Part shown: positions 12,912-23,894 of the stretch, in pieces
How positions within the stretch are numbered: position 1 is the stretch's first letter
How the letters are laid out: every line of letters starts with the position of its first letter
Assembly (NCBI GenBank): GCA_002007465.1
Contig: LNAC01000347.1
Coordinates: 438,135 to 502,134, forward strand
Reading direction: 5' to 3'
DNA from: Ailurus styani
Taxonomy: Eukaryota > Chordata > Mammalia > Carnivora > Ailuridae
DNA: 64,000 nucleotides
Notes under the pieces: generated by a model
What the model was told of the DNA's origin: nothing
Database searches by the model: none
The model's input: only the letters and a program-made list of their open reading frames with translations
Made by a program: the position numbers and the translations under genes

Positions 12912-13100
12912 TCTTTTTTTTTTAAAAAAGATTTTACTTATTTGACAGAGAGAGAGAGAGAGCACAAGCAGGGGGAGTGGGAAAAGAGAAGCAGGTTCTC
13001 CACTGAGCAGGGATCCCAACACGGGGCTCGATCCTAGGATGCTGGGATCATGACTTGAGCCGAAGGCAGACACTTAACCGACTGAGCCACCAGATGCCCC
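12912..13100 (-). mobile_element. Carnivore SINE, older subfamily
   Basis: ATTTTACTTATTTGACAGAG, GCACAAGCAGGGGGAG, CACTTAACCGACTGAGCCACC. Differs from the abundant young type in the middle section. Confidence 0.9.
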
Positions 13101-13124
13101 TTCACCCCCTTTTTCTACCATCCC

Positions 13125-13384
13125 CTCACCTACCTCCCCTCTGGTAACCATCAGTTTGTTCTCTATAGTTAAAAGTCTGTTTCTTGGTTTGTCTCTCTCT
13201 CTTTTTGCTCATTTGTTTTGTATCTTAAATTCCACATATGAGTGAAATCATATGGTATTTGTCTTTCTCTGACATACGGTATTTGTCTGTCTGCCTTATT
13301 TCACTTAACATTATACTTTCTAGCTCCACCCATGTTGCAAATGGCAAGATTTCATACTTTTTTATGGCTAAATAATATTCCATG

Positions 13385-13435
<51 letters not shown>
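13125..13435 (-). mobile_element. L1 3' fragment ending in (TA)n
   Basis: Inverse of L1 3' sequence (CTTATTTCACTTAACATTATA, GGCTAAATAATATTCCATGG) running into a (TA)n microsatellite at 13387-13432. Confidence 0.75.
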
Positions 13436-13437
<2 letters not shown>

Positions 13438-14065
13438 GGAGAAAGCAGCTATTAAACACATGATGTAAAAATAGCGATAAGCTTTAGGATGCACAGGTTG
13501 GCTAAGAGTAGGGAGGGGAGACTGTTACCAAGCAGGAGAAGCAATACATGCAAGTGCCTGGGGCTCGAGAGAAAAGCTAAAGGACAGTCAAGAGAAAAAG
13601 AGTCCTCAAATGACCCAGTGAACACAGCTGAGTTCTTCCCACCAAGGAATAGAACAACTCAGCTAGATTTTCTGGTCGTACAGAATTTGGGTTCCAAAGT
13701 TATTCCCTGTATAGTCCCTCTCACCAATTTAGATTACTATCTCCCTCTTCTATCATATCTTCTTTGCTGACAAGACCCTCCCATGACACACCCAATCTTT
13801 CCCCACAGGACTTTTTCCATCTGCCATGAACTTTGCTGCCAGTGTAAGGAAACCCATAGGCCGTGTTTATGGTAGCCTGGCCCCATCGACCTTCTGGGCA
13901 GCAAAATAAGCCTGAAACCTCTTGCTTGTGCATTCAGGGATCACCTTGAAATGAAACATTGTTGATTTGTCTTTTTTTTCCTGGCGTGAGAGGGAGGGGA
14001 TCCCTGTGGAGCCTGGAGAGCTGTGGGAGGGGCTGTTCCCTACTGGCAAACACCCTTTGAGGGTG

Positions 14066-14139
14066 TTTAAAGCATCTAATAAACATACCAGGAATTAGCA
14101 TTGAGGACTGAGCTGAGAGGCAGCCTGGACTTTAATCAG
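14066..14139 (+). pseudogene. Copy A: relic promoter TATA and exon 1
   Basis: This stretch aligns along its whole length with the TATA box plus exon 1 of copy B (27078-27146): an AAAG followed by a TAATAAA-type box (about 14077-14083) and an exon ending GGACTTTAATCAG. The splice donor is GTTATG instead of GTAAGT in copy B. Sequence after the donor also matches intron 1 of copy B (shared ATTGTGCCTTCTT block at about 14238), which supports the assignment. Confidence 0.6.
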
Positions 14140-14482
14140 GTTATGGTCCTGAACTTACAGAGCTTCATAATTTTCTCATGCCTGTTTCACTAGGAAAATA
14201 TTTTCAAATGTGTTCCTTTGAGTACTTCATGTTTTTATTGTGCCTTCTTTGTGTGCTCAGGAGACCATTCAAGTGTTGCTTATTACCTCCTCAAGGACAT
14301 ACATATCTTTAAGAAAAATAATCATAGTCAAGAATTTAGAAAGCAAGAACAGAGGATTTGATAACATGGGAAAGGTCAGAGTGTTACCATTGCAGGCAAT
14401 CTGAACAGACACCATTCCAATGCCTGGAGGAGTGGATGAGCTTACACTAAAATTGCTTTTTCTATTAAAAATGATGAATGAG

Positions 14483-14632
14483 GGGCACCTGGGTGGCTTA
14501 GTGGGTTGAACCTCTGCCTTCGGCTCAGGTCATGATCTCAGGGTCCTGGGATGGAGCCCTGCATCGGGCTCACTGCTCGGCGGGGAGCCTGCTTCCCCCT
14601 CTCTCTCTGCCTGCCTCTCTGCCTGCTTGTGA

Positions 14633-14672
<40 letters not shown>

Positions 14673-14703
14673 AAATAAATAAATAAAATCTTTTAAAAAA
14701 AAA
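14483..14703 (+). mobile_element. Carnivore SINE with internal (TG)n, copy A intron 1
   Basis: Complete element flanked by AAATGATGAATGAG. The usual CT-rich stretch before AAATAAAT is replaced by about 18 TG units (14635-14670). Confidence 0.95.
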
Positions 14704-17238
14704 GAAATGATGAATGAGTGTGATTCATGTAGAAGTCAACACACAACTATATTAGATTCAAACGTGGCAGAGTCACACAATTGGGGACTCCACTTAAGCA
14801 ATGAAAAGAAATTCTGTTTGAGTGGTTGCCTGCCCCCTGAACTGGCATTTCCTGTTGGGAAACCAATCACCAATGCCTGCCGATCAGAACCAGAATTTAC
14901 ACCCCCGCGGCTGATTTCACCGACATTCGCTGGTTGTTCATACAAGTTACTTTATCACTTGGTGCCAAGGAGCATGCTATTTTTCTTTTGACTTCTCCTT
15001 CATTTTCTGCTTCTTCTCTGCAGACTCCTCCTCTTCTCCCTTGTTCCTCTCCCCACCTTCCCTTCCTCTTCCTCCTCCTCCTCCTGCTCCTTGTTCAGTG
15101 TTTCTGGGACCAAAGGATGGGCAAGGTTTTTTATGAAGCCAAGACTCAAAATTGCAAGTGAATCTAAATGTCTAGGGCTTTTGGGTTAGTAAGGTTAAAG
15201 CATCTAGATTTACCTCTTGGGCAGAGTTAAGAGCAACAATGCCCTTCTCTTGAGTTATCCCATTCCCAGTCCAACAGAGGATTTGCTTCCTTCTGTTTGA
15301 CTCAGTAAACATTCCCCTGGGCTACCTCATGAGTGACCTGTTTTATCACACGGTTATGTCTGCCATGTGGGAGGGTTCCACTGCTTTGATAAGTCTGTTT
15401 AAACAGCACCACGTTGGACTTTCTAATCAGGATCAGGCACTTCGTTACCATGATCCTAGATTATTATTTAATTACCCTATATTGCTGTACTGCAAAATGG
15501 GGGCCCCATGAGGGAAATGCCACTCCCCCCAAAAGTGTGGCTCTTGAGATATCCAATCGTGCCTTGTTATATGGAGGGTGCCGAACTTTGAGCCAGTGCC
15601 ATACGGAGCAATGGACTGTGTTAAAGGACTACGACAACTTCTCTGCTTTCTGGAAGCCCACCGTTTAGGGAGGGGCACAGAAACTGTAAACGTGTCAGGC
15701 TGTGAAAATTCAATAGTTAGGAGTAACAGGGAGAAACTAGTCTGAACATCAGGAGAACTAGGATCTAGTCTAGACTTCATCCCTAGCTGGCAAATCACAC
15801 GCTTTCTCTGGGGTGCAGCGTATGCCTTACACACTTGGCGGACTAGCTGACTTCTCCCATGCCTTGTGGCTCTGTGGCTTGGGAGTTTTGAGGGGGAGAG
15901 CAGGATATATCAGTGGAGTGCAGAATTAGTCTTCGGAAGGCCCATCAGGGCATCAATAAGGATGCAACATAAGGAGAGTCAGTAAGGCCCTGGAAGTATT
16001 GCCAGCATTAAGAAAATAAAAAAGGAAATAAATAAAACAGGCTTTTCTTTATACAGGAAAGCCTCAAACCTTCAGCTGTCTACAAGCTTACTTTTCTGAC
16101 TAGACTTAAACCCCTTCAGGGGTGGGAACAAATCAGACTTGTATCCTGTTCCTGACCGGCCATTTTGGCTTCACACACAGGACCACTTAGTCAGTTAGTG
16201 GAGGAAGTTTGAAGGAAGATTCTCGAGAAGAGGAAACGTGTTCCATGGCAACGAAGAGCCAGGTGTCCAAGAAGAAAATAAAGACATAAAGGTCCCCTGG
16301 AGCATTTAAACTATTTTGGCATATGAAAGTGTAAATTTCAGGTCACTTTTCAAAAACATAGGGCAATCATGTAAGGACGAACAAGTTTGTGCTAAAAACT
16401 CAACCACCACAAAATCTTGCAAAGATGTTTAAAAATATTTCCTGACCAGAGCTCTGATGACTAAAAATGGAACTGACATCATCCCGCCCCAAGTCTAGGT
16501 ATTTGAATCCTTGCTTTGTAATGAATCTTGTGCTTTTGCACTCATGTCACTGACAAGCCCAAGACCACTGCTGATTTTCCCAGTTATTGTGTGAGGAGCT
16601 CTCTGGCTCCTCCCAGCTGTGAGCAGCTTGGGATAGAGCCCTGGTTCTCAGCAGGGGCTGATTTTGCCCCTGGTTTTATTTTGGGTTGTCATGATGGAAG
16701 AGGGGCACTATGCTTCCTTCTGGAATCTAATGGGTAGAGGCCAGGAATGCTGCTAAGTAAACAGCTTCCAATGCATAAGCCTGCTTCCGATAATGAAGAA
16801 TTACCCAGCCCCAAATGTCAATAGTCCAGGGAAGCCTTAGAATAGAACAATGGCTGTCAGATTATTTTGGCTGCTCCCTGATGAAATATTTCACTTTACC
16901 ACAATTGAGAGCACCCAGTCATACAGGGACGGGACACTCACATGCAGCAGCAATGTAACTAAAATTAAAGCTTTACCCCAAAAATACTTACCCTTAATGC
17001 ATAAAATACACTCTGATGTTTACTATTATATTGCAGTTGAAAAATCTAAGCAGAATCCACTGTGTTGATTTCACAATCTGCTAACGGGTCACAGCCTATA
17101 GCTAGCAAAACACCAGTATAGAGAAGCTCTAAAACTTTGGGGTCAAATAAAAGCATATTTGAATGCCAGATTCACCACTCAATTTAGGCTAGTCACTTAA
17201 CCTCCCCAAATGTAAACGGAGAATAATAACAGAATCTA
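14704..17238 (+). other. Copy A intron 1, first part; no gene seen
   Basis: Unique sequence. From about 16960 it can be aligned by eye with copy B intron 1 at about 32255 onward (shared CACAATC-C-CTAA, ACCA-TATAGA motifs, then a MIR). Supports the old duplication of the whole gene. Confidence 0.6.
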
Positions 17239-17632
17239 GGGCTGCCCGGTTGGCTCAGTCATTAAGCATCTAACGTCGGCTCAGGTCATGATCTCAGGGT
17301 CCCGGGATCAAGCCCCACGTCTGGCTCTCTGTCCAGCGGGGAGCCTGCTTGTACCTCTCCTTCTCTCCTTCTACCTCTCTCTTACTTGTTCTCTCTCACT
17401 CTCACATAAATGAATAAAAACTCTTGGAAAGGGCGCCTGGGTGGCTCAGTGGGTTAAAGCCACTGCCTTTGGCTCAGGTCATGATCCCAGGGTCCTGGGA
17501 TCGAGGCCCACATCGGGCTCCCTGCTCAGCGGGGAGCCTGCTTCCCCTCTCTCTCTCTGCCTGCCTCTCTGCCTACTTGTAATCTCTCTCTCTGTGTCAA
17601 ATGAATAAATAAAATCTTAAAAAAAAAAAAAA
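17239..17632 (+). mobile_element. Nested carnivore SINEs
   Basis: An older SINE (17239-17430) received a young SINE (17431-17632) at its tail; the younger is flanked by AAACTCTTGGAAA. Both lie inside a MIR-like relic (about 17150-17720) that copy B also has at 32400-32600 without them. Confidence 0.92.
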
Positions 17633-17860
17633 CTCTTGGAAAAAACCCAGCAGAATCTCCCTCAAGTAATTTTCATGGAAATGAAATGAGGATAAAAGTG
17701 AGAAAATGCCCTTTATGTGGTAGACACTAAACATATGTTAGTTCCTTTACATATACTCTAAAGGTAAAGGACTAACATCCTCTTTTTCTAAATTGTAAAA
17801 TCAAATTTGCCCAGCAGTGGAAAAATACAGAATTTCAACTGAAAAAAAAAAAGGATTGAG

Positions 17861-18348
17861 TATTCTTTTCTATGGAGAGAATTTAGAAGGTTTTGGCAAT
17901 AGTCAGGGGAAGACAAAGGCCCGGTTAATGCGTTTAAGCAAGTACAGCATGACAGCCAATGGTGGAGACTGACTGCTTCCTCCTCCCACTCCCTGTGAGT
18001 GAGGTCCTTGGGTCTCAGTGCCCTTCATAGGCTCCCAGGGCCAGCACATGTGTGGGATCAAGATCCCTAGTTACACCCTCAGCGTGAGAAGAAATGGCAA
18101 CCTGTATTCTTTTCTATGGAGAGAATTTAGAAGGTTTTGGCAATAGTCAGGGGAAGACAAAGGCCCGGTTAATGCGTTTAAGCAAGTACAGCATGACAGC
18201 CAATGGTGGAGACTGACTGCTTCCTCCTCCCACTCCCTGTGAGTGAGGTCCTTGGGTCTCAGTGCCCTTCATAGGCTCCCAGGGCCAGCACATGTGTGGG
18301 ATCAAGATCCCTAGTTACACCCTCAGCGTGAGAAGAAATGGCAACCTG
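17861..18348 (+). repeat. Perfect tandem duplication, unit 244 bp, in copy A intron 1
   Basis: Units 17861-18104 and 18105-18348 read the same throughout by eye. The corresponding part of copy B (about 32716-32890) is single. Either a recent local duplication or an unmerged assembly overlap; no N marks the junction. Confidence 0.9.
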
Positions 18349-18567
18349 GGCCTGGTTGGTGCAATGTCGTGATGATGGCCACAGATGGGTGAGAATCTGA
18401 GCCACAGAGCCCTTCATGGAGCTCCTACAACCCCACTGTGAAGAAGGCAGACATGTCGCTCTTCTGTCTGAATTTGCATCATAAAGTACAGTTTGCTTCT
18501 GTGGTTTCATTCATTCAATGGTCATCCATCCATCCTTTCAGGTTTACGGAAACTAGGAGACGGCATC

Positions 18568-18652
18568 ATGGCGGGGAAGCCCAAGCTTCACTAAGTCTGC
18601 AAGAGGCAGAATGGAGACCATTGGGTAGCTCCTGGCTACTGCTGGAGTAGAG
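18568..18652 (+). pseudogene. Copy A: broken exon 2
   Basis: Begins ATGGCGGGGAAGCCC like copy B and keeps the exon end GGAGTAGAG followed by donor GTAGGT. After the first eight codons the reading frame meets TAA at 18592-18594, and the region of the catalytic Tyr9 and Arg15 is scrambled by a net 2-base loss. In the family frame there is also TAG at 18626-18628 in place of Trp21. Confidence 0.9.
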
Positions 18653-18788
18653 GTAGGTTCTAAGTGAGGTCATCTTAAGCTGGATATAAAAGTGACTGGA
18701 TCAAAGTACTTTTCTCTCATAAACTAAGAGACTTCCATACTAGATGGCAAGTGAATAGTTTTACCTTAAATAAAAATACCCATATATT

Positions 18789-19003
18789 GGGCGCCTGGGT
18801 GGCTCAGTGGGTTAAAGCCTCTGCTTTCGGCTCAGGTCATGATCTCAGGGTCCTGGGATCGAGGCCCACATCGGGCTCCCGGCTCAGCAGGGAGCCTGCT
18901 TCCCCCTCTCTCTGTCTGCCTGCCTCTCTGCCTCCTTGTGATCTCTCTCCCTCTGTGGAATAAATAAATAAAATCTTTAAAAATAAAAATAAAAATAAAA
19001 ATA
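18789..19003 (+). mobile_element. Carnivore SINE, copy A intron 2
   Basis: Complete, tail (AAAAT)n, flanked by AAATACCCATATATT. The next SINE inserted only about 30 bases downstream. Confidence 0.95.
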
Positions 19004-19033
19004 AATACCCATATATTAAGAAGGAAATGGACC

Positions 19034-19239
19034 GGGCGCCTGGGTGGCTCAGTGGGTTAAAGCCTCTGCCTTCGGCTCAGGTCATGATCTCAGGGTCCTG
19101 GGATCGAGGCCCGCATCGGGCTCTCTGCTCAGCAGGGAGCCTGCTTCCTCCTCTCTCTCTGCCTGCCTCTCTGCCTACTTGTGATCTGATCTCTCTCTCT
19201 GTGTCAAATAAATAAATAAAATCTTAAAAAAAAAAAAAA
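19034..19239 (+). mobile_element. Carnivore SINE, copy A intron 2
   Basis: Complete, flanked by AGAAGGAAATGGACC. Not present in copy B. Confidence 0.95.
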
Positions 19240-20626
19240 GAAGGAAATGGACCAATTTGACTGAATGAAAATTTAAGTCATCTTGCCCATGAAAGAGCAC
19301 ATAAGCAAATTTTAAAGGCAACCAAAGACACAGCAACTGATCAAATGTGTGGACCTCATTTGGATTTGTATTTCAACAAACTATAAATACATCTGACACA
19401 TACACAAATTGGAAACTTGATATTTTCTGGAATATTAGATGATATTAAAGAATTATTGTTAATTTCCAAGTATAATTTTAGGTGTATCTTTGTGGTTATT
19501 TTCAAAATAGTTCTTACGCTTCCAAAATATACACAGCAAATAGTATAAACTTTGGCGAGCAGGGAAAGGGACCCCTACCTGTATAGAAATGTCTCTCAAA
19601 AGCTGCCTTAAATACCATGGACACCATTAGACTTGTTACCAAGCCCCAAGTTTGGCTGCCATCATTCGAAAGGCCCATACTCAGGAGATAGGTTTTGAGT
19701 AGAGAGGAATAGGAGCTATAATCAGAAGCCCAGCCACCTGGGGTGTAGTTGGACTCTTGGCCAAAAGTCAGCTCTGAGGTTTCTAAAGGGCTTTTTAAAG
19801 GAGTGTAGGGCAGTTAATCAGTAAAGGGAGTGTAGAGGCCTGCCACATTTCTTGATTACACGAAGCCTCCATGATACAAACGTTATCTTTGTGCTCAGGG
19901 CTGTATGAGGGGGTTAGGTTCCTATTTCGTGACGTGCTGCAGTAACTGTTTTTTCTGCAAACGAGGGCAAAGTCTACAGATACACAAAGGAAGGTTACTA
20001 AAATCACTTGTGTGACCTAAAACAAGAAGAACATTTGGCTAAAAAAAACCCTTGCTAGGATAATCAGAAAACCGAGGCTGCTTCAAACAGATTTACCAGC
20101 CTCTGCAGCCCGGGAAAGTTATGGTCTTTCTCTCCTCAAGGCCAGTGGTCTGTCTGCTAAGGATCCAGGGACTTGCGTCAGCAAGTCAGGAGCGTGTTAG
20201 CTTGACGCAGGTTAACCCTTCAGACCGGCTGGAGTGCTGTTACAGACTTCCTTTAGAACTTCCCATTTGGAATGGCACCTGGTTGGGAGCCTTGTAGTCT
20301 CGTCCAACATCTTCCTAAAATCTCCATGATTTTATAGATAAGTTGACACAAAATTATAAGGGACTGCTCATGTACCTGGGTGGGTAGTTGAGCAGGTACT
20401 CATGGATTCATACGTGGATGGACACATGACACGGTGGCTAGAAAGTGAAACACCGATTGATAGGTAAAACAAGGATCCTGGGAACCGAAACGCCACTCAG
20501 CCAAAGTGTTAGCAGGTAATTCTAGTTTCCTTTTTTTATTTCTAGCATCTCGAATGTGTTTTCCATCCTAGAAGAGTATAACCTAGAAAGCATTTTACTC
20601 TACTTCTTCTTTTCTTTTTTCAAGAG
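19240..20626 (+). other. Copy A introns 2-3 without exon 3
   Basis: Sequence at 19436-19500 aligns with the end of copy B intron 2 (ATT-AAAGAA-ATTGTT), but after it no 52-bp exon 3 follows; homology resumes near 19755 (AAAAGTCA-CTGAGGTTT). Exon 3 was deleted or has decayed beyond recognition. Confidence 0.6.
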
Positions 20627-20757
20627 ACAGATGTCTGATGTTCCAGCAAGTACGATGGTGGACGTTGGTGGAATGAACCTGGTGCAGACCAGAGCCATTC
20701 TCAACTACACAGCCCCCAAATACGACACCTAGGGGAGAGACCTAAAGAGAGAGCCTT
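20627..20757 (+). pseudogene. Copy A: broken exon 4
   Basis: Encodes a recognisable LMFQQV motif, then after a 1-base loss resumes as [12 protein letters not shown] in another frame. A TAG at 20730-20732 stands where copy B has the Tyr codon of the NLYGK motif, and a second 1-base loss lies near the exon end. The donor has become GTTTGG (GTACGG in copy B). Confidence 0.92.
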
Positions 20758-21282
20758 GTTTGGTACTTCTTCTGTGCTTTCATCAACAATGAACAAGAAC
20801 AATCTAGTTCCTTCCCTGAGTGAGCAGATCTGAACTCACAGGTTTCATGGCCAACAGCAGTGTAGGTCTTGGTGTTATAACAGAGGTCTAGCACAGCGAC
20901 TTATGAGGGTGAGAAATAGTAAACTTGGAGGGGATTCAAGTGAGTATGATTATAAACGGGGGTGTAGTCTACGGATATAATACACTGACAGAGTTCCCCA
21001 AAACTGATGAACTACGAAGCCAAGAGGATAGTGGAAACATGACTCCAGGTACTCAGGCGTTTAGGAGCTGGATACACCCAATAGCTAGAGCCAAGGGCAA
21101 AGTGTCTGAGTGTCTAGAGAAGAAGGCTCGGGAAAGGACAAGGAAAGCTAGTACCTGACTGGCATTCCTTAGGCATTGACCTTCACTTCCAGTGAGCTAA
21201 TACTAATGCAGCACCCTGACTCTCAAGGCATTTTATACACTGACGGTGGGGAAGAATTAAACCAGTTGTACCCATATTTCAG

Positions 21283-21466
21283 GTTTGTTTTTTTTTTAAA
21301 AGATTTTATTTATTTCACAGAGGGAGAGAGATCACAAGGAGGCAGAGAGGCAGGCAGAGAGAGAGGAGGAAGCAGGCTCCCTGCTGAGCAGAGAGCCCGA
21401 TGNCCCTGAGATCATGACCTGAGCCGAAAGCAGAGGCTTTAACCCACTGAGCCACCCAGGCGCCCC
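21283..21466 (-). mobile_element. Carnivore SINE present in copy A, absent from copy B
   Basis: Inserted within the near-identical block with target duplication CCATATTTCAG; copy B at about 37903-37913 has the single, empty site. N at 21403 replaces roughly the TGGGCCTCGATCCCAGGA section. Confidence 0.95.
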
Positions 21467-22768
21467 ATATTTCAGTTTTCCAGCAAGACTTCCACTAACC
21501 AGGACCCAATCTAGAATTCTCTAGTCAGCAGACCTCCACGGTCACAGTCAGAGTTTGGGCTGTTGAAGGCTCTGAGAGCCACACTGGGGAGGTTGGAATA
21601 GAGCTTGCAGAGCACCATGCAGGGGCTCTGATCCAAGAGCAACACAATGACAGCAATGGGTCAGGAGAGACTCTGGCAACGTGGGTAGGGAGACCTGATG
21701 CCAGTTGCCCTTCGGGAGAATATGGTAGTGTTTCAGGGATGGATGGATGAGACGTGTCTGGACAGAGACAGGGGCAGTGGGGCAGAGAGGAACAGACAGA
21801 TGGAGGGATGTGAAGGAAAAATTAGCTGACATACTTGAAGACCTGGCTCTCAGACATGAGAGGAAAGACAAGCAAACTAAGGAAATAAGGTTCCATCACT
21901 CTACATAGTATGTCTTAGTTATGTTTCTCCTGGGAGGTAAGAGGAGAACATTTCAGAATCAAAAGTGCCTGAAATTGGGCTAAATAAAACTATGGGCCAA
22001 AAAAATGATTGTAGGAGATACAGGGGGCCATACATAGAATGAAAGGTTAACACGGACACGCCCAGCTCATGAGGCATTAGGTCATTCTGTCAGTCACTGT
22101 CAGAACCAATGGTAAGTCATTGCTTGTGTGTTGGCCCTATTCAAGGAGGAGAGAATTCATAGTAATCAGGAAGTACTCTCTCTCCTGACCCTTGTGGTGC
22201 TGAGCTTGGGGCACATTCACATGATGAAGACCTGAACGGTCTTCCCATTTGAGCACAGCTATACTTTGAAATCAGAGAGTCCTATGATTAGATAACAGAA
22301 ACTGTCTATTACCATACCGCATTTGAAGTTTTATTATATTCTCTGCCTAATAATTATCCATAGTTCCATATGTGTACATAGTCTGAGAGGGTCTTTGCCA
22401 AAATTTCCTGAAGTTGGTGTGTCGTGGTGTTTTCTCTTGATGGTATCATTTGCATGTTATTGGAAGACTTTAATATGTTTCATGAACTTCCCCAACATTT
22501 TATTAGGAAAAGTTGCACACATCAGAAGAGTTGAAAGAGGTGTACAGTGGACACGTGTTTTAGGGAGACATTAGCCAGGGTTTTAGCTGAGGGAAAGAGC
22601 AGCCCAGACCCAGTGTCTCCCTGAGTCAGGGCAATGGGGAGGGTCTGAAGACCCCACCCCCTCAGTGAGGCAGCAGAGGTGGGGAGGTCGGGTTGGAGAG
22701 CAGAGGGGAGCAGAGGGGCCCAGCCTGACTGTGCCTGAGCTCATGATTTGATTCCTCAAATCCTCCAG

Positions 22769-22900
22769 GTGTTAAAGAGCCATGGACAAGACTACCCTGT
22801 TGGCAACAAGCTGAGCAGGGCTGACATTCACCTGGTTGAACTTCTCTACTATGTGGAAGAGATTGACCCCAGCCTTCTGGCCAACTTCCCTCTGCTGAAG
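22769..22900 (+). pseudogene. Copy A: intact exon 6
   Basis: 132 bp, 44 open codons starting VLKSHGQDY and ending FPLLK, flanked by a TCCTCCAG acceptor and a GTGATC donor. It differs from copy B exon 6 only by Leu to Pro in the [10 protein letters not shown] motif (here DYPVGNKLSR). It is inside the 2.7-kb near-identical block, so its integrity reflects recent copying, not evidence of function. Confidence 0.93.
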
Positions 22901-23768
22901 GTGATCTCCCTCACAGCTTTCAGGAGGGGAGGCTCACATCTCCCACCTCAGGATTTGACATTTGCACTCTGGTTCCATCATTATGCAGATCTTCTCAGCC
23001 CCACGATGTCCTCCAGAGTTAGCTCCTAGGGGCTGGTTGAGGCACAGAATCTTGCCATGGCAAGGACACTTGAGGTGGATGCTTCCCCAAGAAGAATAGA
23101 TTGTCTTCACCGGAAGAAGGACCCAGGGCTCAGCATCAACCTCCCCATCCCCATTCCATTATGGTTTCTGTCCTTGTTTTGTCTGGGGTTTCCCTTTCCA
23201 GGTGTGTCCTTGTCTGGACAGGTTTCTTCCTGAGCAGGTTTCTCCCTTCTGCTTCCTTCCTTCCACTCCTGCTCCTAATGGCAGACATCGTGTTTCTCTG
23301 GGCAGAGTCTCCCTGTCTCCCTGTCCCTGTCCCAGTGGGCTGACTGGTTTTGACCGGTCTCATGGTTTACCTTTCTGTATTTTCTGTCTTCCATTCCAGG
23401 GCAGTTTTCCTGTATTTTCACTGTCTGTCTGGAGACTTGATGTGTGTCGTTACCTGACAGACACCTTCCTCTTCCCAGTGTTGCACAAGAGAGATGAATC
23501 CACAAGATTTATGTGTAGGGAAGGAGACAGGGAATCCCTGAAACTGAAAGGAGTCTGAAGGAAAGATGTCTTCGGGGCAAATGGCATTGAGCTGTCTTTT
23601 CTTCCTCCAATCTGCATGTCTCCCTGGCTGTCGTTTCCCATCTTCACACTGGTGCTGATGGAGGGGACTCGGCTGGTCTTCGCAGGAGGATCTCTGGTTC
23701 CCCGGCTTGTGCTAATGATGAGGCTGGTCTTTGGCTCCACTCTGAGGCTGTGCCCTTGTGCATTTCAG

Positions 23769-23894
23769 GCCCTGAAAGCCAGAATCAGCAATCTCCCCAC
23801 CGTGAAGAAGTTTCTGCAGCCTGGCAGCCAGAGGAAGCCTCCCATCGATGAGAAAAGTTTAGAGCAAGCCAAGAAGATTTTCAGGATGCAATGA
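23769..23894 (+). pseudogene. Copy A: intact terminal exon 7
   Basis: Starts [15 protein letters not shown] after a CATTTCAG acceptor and ends KKIFRMQ-stop. The coding part is identical to copy B exon 7 (40209-40334). The following 3' UTR stays identical to about 24018 and then diverges; an ATTAAA hexamer at 24127-24132 sits about where copy B has its AATAAA signals. Confidence 0.93.

Noticed and set aside
19500..19570. Exon 3 of copy A expected here
   Set aside because: No match to the 52-bp exon or its Phe-Glu-Glu start; only the intron before it aligns.
21548..21871. 107-residue minus-strand frame that also occurs unchanged at 37987-38310
   Set aside because: It looks conserved only because it lies in the near-identical block, inside intron 5. 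No start context, splice structure or known motif.
23101..23740. Several overlapping open frames on both strands, repeated at 39541-40180
   Set aside because: They fall in intron 6 and are duplicated with the block; composition is pyrimidine-rich, not codon-like.
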